NCBI RefSeq assembly: GCF_019266065.1
Contig: NZ_LPNR01000124.1
Coordinates: 103,710 to 167,709, forward strand
Direction: 5' to 3'
DNA length: 64,000 bases
Source of the DNA: Nocardia sp. MH4
GTDB taxonomy: Bacteria > Actinomycetota > Actinomycetes > Mycobacteriales > Mycobacteriaceae
Under the pieces are notes generated by a model. The model had not been told where the DNA came from and did no database searches. It worked only from the letters and a program-made list of their open reading frames with translations. A program made the position numbers and the translations under genes. How positions within the stretch are numbered: the stretch's first letter is position 1; every line of letters begins with the position of its first letter. Below are positions 50,004 through 59,521 of the stretch, one piece after another.

Positions 50004-50027
50004 GTTACCCGGCAGGTCACGGGTAAC
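50004..50027. promoter_or_regulatory. Inverted repeat upstream of ybaB
   Basis: GTTACCC (50004-50010) and GGGTAAC (50021-50027) form a perfect 7-bp inverted repeat with a 10-base centre, one helical turn between half-site centres apart from 17. It lies about 100 bases from each of the divergent genes at 49904 and 50130. It could be an operator; no regulator assigned. Confidence 0.35.
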
Positions 50028-50129
50028 GGCACGGTCGGTATGCGCCATCGCCGGGGCGGGTGTGGGAGTATCCCGGCGGCGCGTGAGGACTACGCTTGAC
50101 GCGGACGAAACTTCTGGAGAGGACGTGCT

Positions 50130-50474
50130 GTGCAACCCGATGGTGGTCAGTTCGATATGCAGGCCCTGCTCGCCCAAGCCCAGCAGATGCAGCAGGCGGT
50201 GATGCAGGCGCAGGCAGAGCTCGCCGAATCCGAGGTGCAGGGTCAGGCCGGTGGCGGTCTGGTCGCGGCGACCATCAAGGTGAGCGGTGAGGTCGTCGCG
50301 CTGACGATCGACCCGAAGATCGTCGACCCGTCCGACGTCGACGGCCTGCAGGACCTGGTCATCGGCGCGATCAACGACGCCATGGCCAACGCGCAGAAGC
50401 TGGCCGCCGAGCGTCTCGGCCCGCTCTCGCAGGGGCTCGGTGGCGGTTCGCTGCCCGGTCTGCCCGACTTCTGA
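50130..50474 (+). CDS. YbaB/EbfC-family nucleoid-associated protein
   Basis: A 114-residue DNA-binding protein of the YbaB/EbfC family. It begins with a Gln-rich helix (MQALLAQAQQMQQAVMQAQAE), then the family motif GGGLVAATIKVSGEVVALTIDP, then INDAMANAQKLAAE. It binds duplex DNA and associates with the nucleoid; in many genomes it accompanies dnaX or recR. GTG start with GGAGAGG upstream. Its stop and the recR start share one base (TGATG), so the two form a coupled operon, as in M. tuberculosis Rv3716c-Rv3715c. Confidence 0.95.
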   Translation: MQPDGGQFDMQALLAQAQQMQQAVMQAQAELAESEVQGQAGGGLVAATIKVSGEVVALTIDPKIVDPSDVDGLQDLVIGAINDAMANAQKLAAERLGPLSQGLGGGSLPGLPDF

Positions 50475-51082
50475 TGTATGAGGGGCCGGTTCAGGATCTG
50501 ATCGACGAACTGGGCAAGCTGCCCGGCGTCGGTCCGAAGAGCGCACAGCGCATCGCTTTCCATCTGTTGCAGGTGGAGCCGCCGGAGATCGACCGGTTGC
50601 AGGCCGCGTTGCAGAAGGTGCGCGACGGCGTGCAGTTCTGCGTGTCGTGCGGCACCGTCGCCGACGGAGAGCTGTGCCGGATCTGTGCCGACCCGCGCCG
50701 CGACCGCACGATGATCTGTGTGGTCGAGGAACCCAAGGACGTACAGGCGATCGAGCGCACCCGTGAGTTCCGTGGTCGCTACCACGTGCTCGGCGGTGCG
50801 CTCGATCCGCTCAGTGGCGTCGGACCCGATCAGCTGCGGATCAGGGAACTGCTGACCCGCATCGGCAATCAGGACGACGGCGTCGACGTGAGCGAGGTGA
50901 TCATCGCGACCGACCCGAACACCGAGGGTGAGGCGACGGCCACCTACCTGGTGCGCATGCTGCGCGATTTCCCCGGGCTCACCGTCACCCGGCTGGCTTC
51001 GGGCCTGCCGATGGGCGGTGACCTCGAATTCGCCGACGAGCTGACCCTGGGCCGCGCCCTGTCGGGCCGGCGGGCGCTCTAG
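50474..51082 (+). CDS. recR: Recombination protein RecR
   Basis: A 202-residue RecR. Helix-hairpin-helix LPGVGPKSAQRIAF (about residue 15-28), the zinc finger CVSCGTVADGELCRIC (four Cys, about 55-70), TOPRIM strand ICVVEEPKDVQAIE and the final GLPMGGDLEFADELTLGRAL are the family landmarks. With RecF and RecO it loads RecA at gaps. The ATG overlaps the ybaB stop by one base. It ends 3 bases before the convergent hypothetical gene. Confidence 0.97.
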   Translation: MYEGPVQDLIDELGKLPGVGPKSAQRIAFHLLQVEPPEIDRLQAALQKVRDGVQFCVSCGTVADGELCRICADPRRDRTMICVVEEPKDVQAIERTREFRGRYHVLGGALDPLSGVGPDQLRIRELLTRIGNQDDGVDVSEVIIATDPNTEGEATATYLVRMLRDFPGLTVTRLASGLPMGGDLEFADELTLGRALSGRRAL

Positions 51083-51085
51083 CGC

Positions 51086-51727
51086 TCAGAACTCGACGCG
51101 GGTCCAGTCCACGCCCTTGCCCGCGGCGGGGTCCTCGGTGGTCCAGGCCCAGATGATGTCGGCGACCTGCGCCGGATCGTCGAGCGTGGCGCCGAAGTGC
51201 TGGTCCGGGGAGCCGTCGCGGTATTCCAGGGTGTACGGCCCGCTCGGGTCACGGTAGGTCTGGATGTAGCGCTGCTCGCCGCGCTCGACGATGAGATACG
51301 GGTTCGGGTCGGCCAGCCCGGCGACCCAGCGCCGCGCCAATTCCTCGGTGAGATACGGGAATTCGCCCGCGCCGCCGTGAGTGACGGCGATCGGCACGTG
51401 CCCGGCGGGGTCGATCAGCCAGGTCAGCTGCGGGTCGTAGACCGCGTAGCCGCGCGGGGTGGCCAGGTCGAAGAGCAGGTGGCGGACGAAGCCGATCGCG
51501 TCGTACGGCGAGGGGACGTAGAGCGTCGTCCCGTTCGCGCCGCCCACCGATTCGACGCTCAGGAACGAGTCGTCCACCGGTAGTTCGGCGTTGCGGGCGT
51601 TGAGTTCGGTCGCGATCTCGACGATCTCCGCGGACTCGGGCCGACCTTCCTGGGTAGCCAGATACGCGTCCACTTCGTCGACGGAGGTGGCGACGCCGGA
51701 CGGCAGGAGGATGTGGTCGTAGCTCAC
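51086..51727 (-). CDS. Hypothetical protein
   Basis: A 213-residue soluble protein starting MSYDHILLPSGVATSVDEVD. The N-terminal part is an alpha/beta region with LATQEGRPESAEIVEIATEL; the C-terminal part (YLIVERGEQRYIQTYRDPSG, then YTLEYRDGSPDQHFGATLDD and IIWAWTTED) resembles immunity-type proteins of toxin systems, but I cannot name the family with confidence. No signal peptide or membrane segment. ATG start; located between convergent recR and the divergent 51875 gene. Confidence 0.7.
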   Translation of the reverse strand: MSYDHILLPSGVATSVDEVDAYLATQEGRPESAEIVEIATELNARNAELPVDDSFLSVESVGGANGTTLYVPSPYDAIGFVRHLLFDLATPRGYAVYDPQLTWLIDPAGHVPIAVTHGGAGEFPYLTEELARRWVAGLADPNPYLIVERGEQRYIQTYRDPSGPYTLEYRDGSPDQHFGATLDDPAQVADIIWAWTTEDPAAGKGVDWTRVEF

Positions 51728-51874
51728 CCGGTCAGCCTACGGGTCGGTCGGTTCGTGCTGGTTCGGCAGCCTTTGGTGCGGCAGTGTTGCCTGCGGGTTT
51801 CGACCTGATGCCCGTCGGGAAACTCCGGTTTCGTCACGCCACGCCGCGCCGGTGGTGTGTGGTCAACTGGGGGC

Positions 51875-54800
51875 ATGGGCATCAAGGTGTCACTCGAACA
51901 CCGGACCGCGTACTCCTTCGATCGTCTCGTCGAGGTGCATCCGCACGAGGTGCGGCTGCGGCCGGCGCCGCATTCGCGGACGCCGATCGAGGCGTATTCG
52001 CTACAGGTGTCGCCGGCCGCGCACTACATCAACTGGCAGCAGGACGCGTTCGGCAATTTCGTTGCGCGGCTGGTGTTTCCGGAACCGACCAAGGAATTGT
52101 CGATCACCGTGGGGTTGATCGCCGATCTCGAGGTGGTCAATCCGTTCGACTTCTTCGTCGAGGACTACGCCGAGTACTTCCCGTTCACCTATCCGGCGGC
52201 GCTGGCCGCCGACCTGGAGCCGTACCTGCGCCCGGTCGACGAGGGGGAGCCGGGTTCGGGGCCGGGGGAACTGCTCGACGACTGGGTGCGGGTGCACCGC
52301 CCGCAGGGCCGGATCCGCTCGATCGACTACCTGGTCGAGCTGAACTACGCGCTGCGCAACACCGTCGACTACACGGTGCGGATGGAGCCGGGCGTGCAGT
52401 CGCCCGATCACACGCTGCGCACCCAGCTGGGGTCCTGCCGGGACTCGGCCTGGCTGCTCGTCGGCATCCTGCGCGAGCTCGGGCTGGCGGCCCGGTTCGT
52501 CTCGGGCTACCTGGTGCAGTTGACCTCGGATACGCCGTCGCTGGACGGGCCATCGGGGCCCAGCGCCGACTTCACCGACCTGCACGCCTGGACCGAGGTG
52601 TATCTGCCGGGCGCGGGCTGGATCGGCATGGACCCCACCTCCGGGCTGTTCGCGGGAGAGGGGCACATCCCGCTCGCGGCCACCCCGCATCCCGGTGCCG
52701 CCGCCCCGATCACCGGCGCGACCGGGATCACCGAGGCCACTCTCGAATTCAGCAATGTGGTGCGCCGGGTGCACGAGGACCCGCGAGTCACCCTGCCCTA
52801 CACCGATTCCCAGTGGGAACGGATCACCGCTTCCGGCGCGGCCATCGACAAGCGGATGGCCGCCGCCGACGTCGGCCTGACCATGGGCGGCGAACCCACC
52901 TTCGTCTCCATCGACGATCAGATGAGCGCCCAGTGGACCACCGACGCCGACGGTCCACACAAACGCGAGCGCGCTGTCGACCTGGCCGACCGCCTGCGCT
53001 CGATCTACGCGCCCACCGGCATCGTCCAGTACCGCCAGGGCAAGTGGTATCCCGGCGAACCGTTGCCGCGCTGGGAGATCGCCATCGCCTGGCGCGCCGA
53101 CGGCGAACCGATCTGGCACCGCCAGGACCTCCTCACCAACCCCTGGACCCCGATCTCCCAGCGCGCGATCCCGGTCGGGCCCGCGCGCACCGACGCCCCC
53201 GCCGAACCGGCCGAGCTCACACCAGAGGCTGAGGCTGCGGGGTTGGCTGAGGCCGCTGAACTGGCCGCGTCCGGGGGGCTGGGCGAGGCTGCTGGAGTGA
53301 CCGAGTCGGTCGGGTCGGACGAGGCGCCGGCGGCGAAGGGGAAGAAGCAGAAGGACAAGAAGAAGGGAAAGCGGGCGCGGAAGAAGGCGGGGGTCCGGCC
53401 TGCCGAGACGCAGCCGCTGAATGCGGCCGGGGTGGTGGCGGATCGGCAACCGGCCGCCGATATCGATGCGGCGCGGGAGCTGATCGCGCGGGTCGCCGAC
53501 ACGCTCGGGTTGCCCGCCGGGCAGGTCCGCCCCGCCTTCGAGGACCCACTGGCCCGCCTGGCCGCGACCGTGTCCGCGCCGTACGGTGATCCGCCGCCCG
53601 CCGACATCGATCCCGAGCAGGATTCACCGCAGGTCCGGCAGCGGCTGGTGGAGAGCCTGGATCAGGCGGTCAACGAACCGGCCGCCTTCGTGCTGCCGAT
53701 TCATCGCCGGGCCGACGGCGCGGGCTGGGCGAGTGCCGATTGGCAGTTGCGGCGGGGGCGCAACGAGGACGGCCCCGGCCGGATCGTGCTCGCCGACGGT
53801 GATTCGCCCGCGGGCCTGCGGCTGCCGATCGGGTCGGTGTCGTGGCTGTCGCCGCCGGTGCTGCCCGAGGCCGATCCGCTGTATCAGCGGCCGCTGGACC
53901 CGGAGCGCGACGAACCAGCCGCGACCGTGGAGCCCGCGCATTTCACGCCGACGACCGCGCTGGTCGCCGAGGTGCGCGAGGGTCGGTTGCATGTGTTCCT
54001 GCCGCCGGTCAGCGAGCTGGCGGACTTCCTCGACCTGATCGCCCGGGTCGAATCGGCCGCCGTGGCGATCGGGCAGCCCGTGGTCCTCGAGGGCTATGCC
54101 CCGCCGAACGACCCACTGTTGCAGACGTTCTCGGTCACCCCTGACCCCGGCGTGATCGAGGTGAACATCATGCCGACCAGTTCCTTCGCCGAGCAGGCCG
54201 AGGTGCTCGACACGCTCTACGAGCAGGCCAGGCTGGCCAGGCTGAGCACCGAGTCGTTCGACGTGGACGGCACCCACGGTGGCACCGGCGGCGGCAATCA
54301 CATCACCTTGGGCGGGGTGACGCCCGCGCGCTCGCCACTGCTGCGCAGGCCCGATCTGCTGGTGTCGATGTTGACCTACTGGCAGCGGCATCCGGCCTTG
54401 TCGTACCTGTTCGCGGGCCGTTTCGTCGGGCCGACCTCGCAGGCGCCGCGCGCCGACGAAGGCCGCGAGGACGCGCTCTACGAACTGGAGATCGCCTTCG
54501 CCGAGATCGCCCGGCTCACCGCCGAACAGGCGATCGGCGACGCCACCCCGGCCGAGATCCAATCCGCTCCTTGGCATATCGACCGCGCGCTGCGCCACCT
54601 GCTGACCGATCTCACCGGCAACACCCACCGCGCCGAGTTCTGCATCGACAAGCTCTACAGTCCCGATTCCGCGCGCGGCAGGCTCGGCCTGCTGGAACTG
54701 CGCGGCTTCGAGATGCCGCCGCACTTCCAGATGGCGATGGTGCAGTCGCTGCTGGTGCGTGGCCTGGTCGCGATGTTCTGGGACCAGCCCTACCGGGCGC

Positions 54801-55537
54801 CGTTGCTGCGCCACGGCGCCAACCTGCACGGCCGCTATCTGCTGCCGCACTTCCTGATGAGCGATATCGCCGAGGTGGCCGCCGACCTGCGCGCGCACGG
54901 CATCGACTTCGACACCAGCTGGCTCGACCCGTTCACCGAGTTCCGGTTCCCGCGGATCGGGACCGCGGTGATCGGCGCTGTCGAACTGGAACTGCGCGGC
55001 GCGATCGAACCGTGGCTGACCCTCGGTGAGCAGACCACCGGTCAGGGCACCGCCCGCTATGTCGACTCCTCGGTGGAGCGGTTGCAGGTGCGGGTGGTCG
55101 GCGCCGATCGCGGCCGATACGTGGTGACCTGCAACGGCATGCCGGTGCCGCTGCTGACCACCGACAAGGCCGACGTGCAGGTCGCCGGCGTGCGCTATCG
55201 CGCCTGGCAGCCGCCGAACTCGCTGCACCCGTCCATCACCGTGGACGCGCCGCTGGTGTTCGACCTGGTCGACGCGGCGACCGGGCTCTCGCACGGCGGC
55301 TGCACCTATCACGTCGTGCACCCCGGCGGCCGCGCGTTCGACGACGTCCCGGTGAACGCGGTGGCGGCTCAGTCGCGGCGCAACCGCCGCTTCGAGGCTG
55401 CGGGACACACCGTGAATCCGATCGACCCGGCCGAACTCCGTGCGAAGATCGCGGCGCAGTCGACCGATGTCGGCGCACCGGGCATCCTGGATCTACGTCG
55501 CGCGCGAACCGTGTGGGGCGCGACCGGCGGCCGGTAG
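51875..55537 (+). CDS. Transglutaminase-like / DUF2126 protein
   Basis: A 1220-residue multidomain protein. The N-terminal (about 1-90) is the transglutaminase N-terminal domain (VSLEHRTAYSFDRLVEVHPH); the transglutaminase/protease core follows with GSCRDSAWLLVGIL (Cys 188), FTDLHAWTEVYLPG (His 237) and IGMDPTSG (Asp 253), a complete triad. After about residue 290 begins the large DUF2126 region containing MGGEPTFVSIDDQM. Between them, around 455-510, is a Lys-rich linker (KGKKQKDKKKGKRARKKAG). The gene is followed at 28 bases by the ATP-grasp protein. DUF2126 is a conserved partner of alpha-E/ATP-grasp operons; its activity is not known. Confidence 0.88.
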   Translation: MGIKVSLEHRTAYSFDRLVEVHPHEVRLRPAPHSRTPIEAYSLQVSPAAHYINWQQDAFGNFVARLVFPEPTKELSITVGLIADLEVVNPFDFFVEDYAEYFPFTYPAALAADLEPYLRPVDEGEPGSGPGELLDDWVRVHRPQGRIRSIDYLVELNYALRNTVDYTVRMEPGVQSPDHTLRTQLGSCRDSAWLLVGILRELGLAARFVSGYLVQLTSDTPSLDGPSGPSADFTDLHAWTEVYLPGAGWIGMDPTSGLFAGEGHIPLAATPHPGAAAPITGATGITEATLEFSNVVRRVHEDPRVTLPYTDSQWERITASGAAIDKRMAAADVGLTMGGEPTFVSIDDQMSAQWTTDADGPHKRERAVDLADRLRSIYAPTGIVQYRQGKWYPGEPLPRWEIAIAWRADGEPIWHRQDLLTNPWTPISQRAIPVGPARTDAPAEPAELTPEAEAAGLAEAAELAASGGLGEAAGVTESVGSDEAPAAKGKKQKDKKKGKRARKKAGVRPAETQPLNAAGVVADRQPAADIDAARELIARVADTLGLPAGQVRPAFEDPLARLAATVSAPYGDPPPADIDPEQDSPQVRQRLVESLDQAVNEPAAFVLPIHRRADGAGWASADWQLRRGRNEDGPGRIVLADGDSPAGLRLPIGSVSWLSPPVLPEADPLYQRPLDPERDEPAATVEPAHFTPTTALVAEVREGRLHVFLPPVSELADFLDLIARVESAAVAIGQPVVLEGYAPPNDPLLQTFSVTPDPGVIEVNIMPTSSFAEQAEVLDTLYEQARLARLSTESFDVDGTHGGTGGGNHITLGGVTPARSPLLRRPDLLVSMLTYWQRHPALSYLFAGRFVGPTSQAPRADEGREDALYELEIAFAEIARLTAEQAIGDATPAEIQSAPWHIDRALRHLLTDLTGNTHRAEFCIDKLYSPDSARGRLGLLELRGFEMPPHFQMAMVQSLLVRGLVAMFWDQPYRAPLLRHGANLHGRYLLPHFLMSDIAEVAADLRAHGIDFDTSWLDPFTEFRFPRIGTAVIGAVELELRGAIEPWLTLGEQTTGQGTARYVDSSVERLQVRVVGADRGRYVVTCNGMPVPLLTTDKADVQVAGVRYRAWQPPNSLHPSITVDAPLVFDLVDAATGLSHGGCTYHVVHPGGRAFDDVPVNAVAAQSRRNRRFEAAGHTVNPIDPAELRAKIAAQSTDVGAPGILDLRRARTVWGATGGR

Positions 55538-55564
55538 GCAACAACAGGAAGCGAGGTCGGCTCG

Positions 55565-58500
55565 GTGACACAGCGCGACGAGGCGCTACGGGACGGGAAC
55601 CGGACGGCACCGGGCGTGCGCGCGCAGGTGGCCGAGCAGTTCGCGCGGTATCGGGCCGAGAGCAAGGCGGGATCGCGCTTCGACGAGTGCGGCCGGCCGA
55701 CGCAGGGCTATTACGACGAATTGGTCGACGGGCGCGGCCGCGTGCGGTCGATGTGGTCGGAGCTCTCGGCCGACTTCGTCGACCAGGGCACCGGCGGGCT
55801 CGGCCGGATCGATCACCGGGTGCGCAGGCAGATCGAGGACGACGGCGTCACCTACACCGAGGTCGGCCTCGGTGACGACACGGCGACCCCGATGCCCTGG
55901 CGGCTCGATCCGATCCCGCTGCTGGTCTCCGCCGACGACTGGACCCGGCTGGAGACAGGTCTGGTCCAGCGCTCGCTCGTGCTCGACGAGGTGCTCACCG
56001 ATGTCTACGGCCCACGCAGGCTGCTGAGCTCGGGCCTGCTGCCACCGGAGATCGTCTTCGGCAGTACGGGTTACGTGCGGGCGGCGCACGGCATCACCAT
56101 TCCCGGCACGCACCAGCTGTTCCTGCACGCCTGCGACATCAGCCGCTGGAGCGACGGCCAGTTCCGGGTGCTGGCCGACTGGGCGCAGGCGCCCTCCGGC
56201 GCCGGGTACGCGCTGGCCGATCGACGCGTGGTGGCCTCGGCCATTCCCGAGGCGTTCGAGCACGCCGGACCGCGCCCGCTCACCCCGTTCGCGCGGGCCA
56301 TGCGGTTGATGCTGGCGGAGGCCGCGCCGGAACTGGCCGACGGCGAGGAGCCGGTGGTCGTGGTGCTGAGCCCTGGCTCGCACTCCGAAACCGCTTTCGA
56401 CCAGGCCTATCTCGCGCAGATGCTCGGTTTCCCGCTGGTCGAGAGCGCCGACCTGGTAGTTCGCGACGGCGCGCTGTGGATGCGCTCGCTCGGCAGTCTG
56501 GAACGGGTCGACGTGGTGCTGCGCCGCGTGGACGCGGAGTTCTCCGATCCGCTGGATCTGCGGCCGGATTCGCGCCTCGGCGTGGTCGGTCTGGTCGAGG
56601 TGTTGCGCCGGGGCGCGGTCACGGTGGTCAACACGCTCGGCTCCGGCTTGCTGGAATCGCCTGCGCTGAGCGCGTTCCTGCCCCGGATCGCCCGCTCCGT
56701 CCTCGGCGCCGACCTGCTGCTCGACGGGACACCCGCCTATTGGGGCGGCGACGACGCCGAACGCTCGCATCTCCTCGCCCATATCGGTGATCTGGTGATT
56801 CGCTCGGCGGTCGACGGGTCGACCATCTTCGGGCCGAGCCTGGCCGCCGCCGAGCGCGCCGAACTCGCCGCCCGGATCGAGGCCGAGCGGTGGAAGTGGG
56901 TCGGCCAGGAACCCGCGGAGTTCTCCGTGGCGCCCGCCGTGGAAGGCGAGGCGGGTCTCAAGCCCGCGCCGGTCGGGATGCGGTTGTTCTCGCTGGCTCG
57001 TCGTGGCGGGTACACCGCGATGTCGGGTGGGCTCGGCCAGCAACGGATGCGGCTCGAGCCGACGCGCAGCGTGATCAAGGTGGCGGCCAAGGATGTCTGG
57101 GTGCGCGCCGCGCCCGCGACCGCGCCCGCCGTCGGCGCCGAGGCGCCGCACGAGGAGCGGCTGCGTCGCGCCGTGCCGGTCGTCGAGGCGGTCAGCTCGC
57201 CGCGTGTGCTCAACGACCTGTTCTGGATGGGCCGCTACAGTGAACGCGCCGAATCGGTGGTCCGCCTGCTCGCCGCGACCCACGACGTCTACCAGGACTA
57301 CCGCTACCGGCCCTGGCTGGACGGCGCCGAGGCACTGCCGATCCTGATGCGCGCACTGTCGGTGACCACCGGGACGAACGCGCCGGAATCCGTGCTGCCC
57401 AGTGGAACCGGTGCCGTCGGAGCCCTGGTCCGGGTGGCGCAGGCGGCGGACTCCGGTGCGGAGTCGCCGACCTCCCCCACCACAGCCGGCAGGTCACCCG
57501 CCACGACCTCGGGAAGCGATTCGTCCGCCGACGGCACCCGATCCGCTGACGGTGCCACCGCGCCGCCGGACGCGGGCGAGGCGGAAGCCGATACGGCTGC
57601 GGTGGAACAGGATTCCGACGACTCGGCCGCCCCCTGGGAGCGCGCGGGCACGAGCGCGCTCGCGCGAGCGCTGCGCACCACCGGCACCGCCGCCGATCGC
57701 ACGGCGGAACCACAGCCGGACAGGGAATCCGAGGTGCCACGCACGCGGCAGAAGCAGGGGCAGTTCACGAACCGCCCGATGGACGGCGGGTCCACCGCGG
57801 CCCGGCGCACCGTCGCGGGCGCCTCCGCCGACGGCTTCGCCTACCTGTCCGCCCTCACCGGCGACCGGAACCTGGCGGGATCGCTGTCCTACGCGGTCGA
57901 CCACTACGGCTCGGCCGCCCGGGCCGTGCGTGACCAGCTCTCCGGGGACACCTGGATGATCATCGGCGCCCTCGACCGCGCGCTGGCCGAGTTCCGCGGC
58001 GCCGATACCGAACAGGAGACCGCGCTGTCCTCGGTGCATTCGCTGGCGCTGGCCGCGCTGCTGTCGCTGTCGGGGATCGGCGCGGAATCGATGGTGCGCG
58101 ACACCGGCTGGTACGTCATGGACATCGGCAAGCGGATCGAGCGCGGGCTCGCGCTGACCTCGCTGCTCAATGCCGCGCTGGCACAGGCCAGCCCGGCCGA
58201 GGTGGAGCGGGTGGTCACCGATTCGGTGCTCGTCGCGACCGAGTCGGCGGTGAGTTACCGCCGCCGCCACCGTGGTTCGGCCCATGTCGCCGCGCTGGCC
58301 GGGTTGCTGCTGTTCGACGCGGGCAATCCGCGCTCGCTGGTGTATCAGCTCGACCGGCTCGAGGCCGACTTCCAGGCGCTGCCCGGCGGCTCCGGCGCGT
58401 CGCGTTCGCAGCGGCTGCTCGCCGACGCCCAGCGAATGCTGCGCCGGGTCGACCCGGCCGATCTCGAACACGCCGACGCCGCGGGTGTGCGCACGGAGCT

Positions 58501-58624
58501 GGTGGAACTGCTGGAGGGGGTGCACTTGCGGCTGCGCAAGCTGTCGGAGTCGTTCGAGACCACCAAACTCGCTGTGCCGCTGGGTATCCAGCCGCTGTGG
58601 GGCAATACCAGGATGGTCGGATGA
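55565..58624 (+). CDS. Fused circularly permuted ATP-grasp and alpha-E domain protein
   Basis: A 1019-residue protein. Residues about 1-510 are the circularly permuted ATP-grasp (DUF404/COG2308) domain: YDELVDGRGRVRSMWSELS, DPIPLLVSADDWTRLETGLVQR (in parts), FLHACDISRWSDGQF and VVVLSPGSHSETAFDQAYLA. Residues about 545 to the end are the alpha-E (DUF403/COG2307) domain, starting RVLNDLFWMGRYSERAESVVRL. About 615-730 is a Ser/Thr/Asp/Ala-rich linker that breaks the alpha-E domain. In other bacteria the two parts are separate genes. GTG start with GAGG upstream; the stop overlaps the next ATG (ATGA). Confidence 0.9.
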   Translation: MTQRDEALRDGNRTAPGVRAQVAEQFARYRAESKAGSRFDECGRPTQGYYDELVDGRGRVRSMWSELSADFVDQGTGGLGRIDHRVRRQIEDDGVTYTEVGLGDDTATPMPWRLDPIPLLVSADDWTRLETGLVQRSLVLDEVLTDVYGPRRLLSSGLLPPEIVFGSTGYVRAAHGITIPGTHQLFLHACDISRWSDGQFRVLADWAQAPSGAGYALADRRVVASAIPEAFEHAGPRPLTPFARAMRLMLAEAAPELADGEEPVVVVLSPGSHSETAFDQAYLAQMLGFPLVESADLVVRDGALWMRSLGSLERVDVVLRRVDAEFSDPLDLRPDSRLGVVGLVEVLRRGAVTVVNTLGSGLLESPALSAFLPRIARSVLGADLLLDGTPAYWGGDDAERSHLLAHIGDLVIRSAVDGSTIFGPSLAAAERAELAARIEAERWKWVGQEPAEFSVAPAVEGEAGLKPAPVGMRLFSLARRGGYTAMSGGLGQQRMRLEPTRSVIKVAAKDVWVRAAPATAPAVGAEAPHEERLRRAVPVVEAVSSPRVLNDLFWMGRYSERAESVVRLLAATHDVYQDYRYRPWLDGAEALPILMRALSVTTGTNAPESVLPSGTGAVGALVRVAQAADSGAESPTSPTTAGRSPATTSGSDSSADGTRSADGATAPPDAGEAEADTAAVEQDSDDSAAPWERAGTSALARALRTTGTAADRTAEPQPDRESEVPRTRQKQGQFTNRPMDGGSTAARRTVAGASADGFAYLSALTGDRNLAGSLSYAVDHYGSAARAVRDQLSGDTWMIIGALDRALAEFRGADTEQETALSSVHSLALAALLSLSGIGAESMVRDTGWYVMDIGKRIERGLALTSLLNAALAQASPAEVERVVTDSVLVATESAVSYRRRHRGSAHVAALAGLLLFDAGNPRSLVYQLDRLEADFQALPGGSGASRSQRLLADAQRMLRRVDPADLEHADAAGVRTELVELLEGVHLRLRKLSESFETTKLAVPLGIQPLWGNTRMVG

Positions 58625-59517
58625 GCAGGCGTTACCGGGTGGTGCACCGGACCACCTACAGCTACTCCGACGAGGTCACCAGCTCCTACGGCCGCGCGTA
58701 TCTGACCCCGCGCGAGTTCCCCGGTCAGCGGCTGCTCGAGCACGACATCTATATCGACCCGGTGCCTTCGGACCGCTCGATCGGCACCGATGTCTACGGC
58801 AACACGACCACGTATTTCCATGTGACATCGGAACATCGGAGACTCGAGGTCACCGGCGAATCCCTCGTCGACGTCGACGGCGAGCACCCGGCGACGATGG
58901 CGGGCGCCGACGTCGGGTGGGAGGCGGCCCGGCCGGTCACCGCCACCGGCCCGCTCGCGGTCGAGTTCACCCTCGATCTGCTGCCGCCGGAGATCACCCC
59001 GGAGGTCGCCGAGTACGCCGCGCGGAGCTTCCCGGCGGGCAGGCCGCTGCTCGAGGCGGTCACCGAGCTGAACACCCGGATCAACCAGGACTTCCGGTAT
59101 CGCTCCGGCTCGACCACGGTGAGTACCAGCGTCGCCGACGTGTTCGCCGCGCGCGAGGGCGTCTGCCAGGATTTCGCCCGGATCGGCGCGGCCTGCCTGC
59201 GGTCGCGGGGGCTGGCCGCCCGCTACGTCTCGGGCTACCTCGCGACCGATCCGCCGCCGGGTAAGGAACGCATGGTCGGGGTGGACGCCACCCACGCGTG
59301 GGCGGCGGTCTGGCTGCCCGGCACCGACCCCACCGACCGCACCGGCCGCTGGATCGCCTTCGACCCCACCAACGACCAATTCGCCGACGAGCGCTATGTC
59401 ACCGTGGCGTGGGGGCGTGACTACCAGGATGTTCCGCCGCTGCGTGGCATCATCTACACCGACGCCAAACAGTCCACGATCACGGTCTCGGTCGATGTTG
59501 CCCCGGTGGAGGTGTAG
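58621..59517 (+). CDS. Transglutaminase-like protease-fold protein
   Basis: A 298-residue transglutaminase-core protein. The N-terminal (VVHRTTYSYSDEVTSSYGRAYLTPRE, in parts YRVVHRTTYSYSDEVTSSYG) resembles the N-terminal domain of the first operon gene. The catalytic triad is complete: GVCQDFARIGAACL (Cys 182), DATHAWAAVWLPG (His 225) and IAFDPTND (Asp 248). ATGA overlap with the upstream gene. These enzymes form or break isopeptide or peptide bonds; the acyl donor here is unknown. Its last codons (GTGGAGGTG) also act as the ribosome site of the next gene. Confidence 0.9.
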   Translation: MSRRYRVVHRTTYSYSDEVTSSYGRAYLTPREFPGQRLLEHDIYIDPVPSDRSIGTDVYGNTTTYFHVTSEHRRLEVTGESLVDVDGEHPATMAGADVGWEAARPVTATGPLAVEFTLDLLPPEITPEVAEYAARSFPAGRPLLEAVTELNTRINQDFRYRSGSTTVSTSVADVFAAREGVCQDFARIGAACLRSRGLAARYVSGYLATDPPPGKERMVGVDATHAWAAVWLPGTDPTDRTGRWIAFDPTNDQFADERYVTVAWGRDYQDVPPLRGIIYTDAKQSTITVSVDVAPVEV

Positions 59518-59521
59518 TCCC

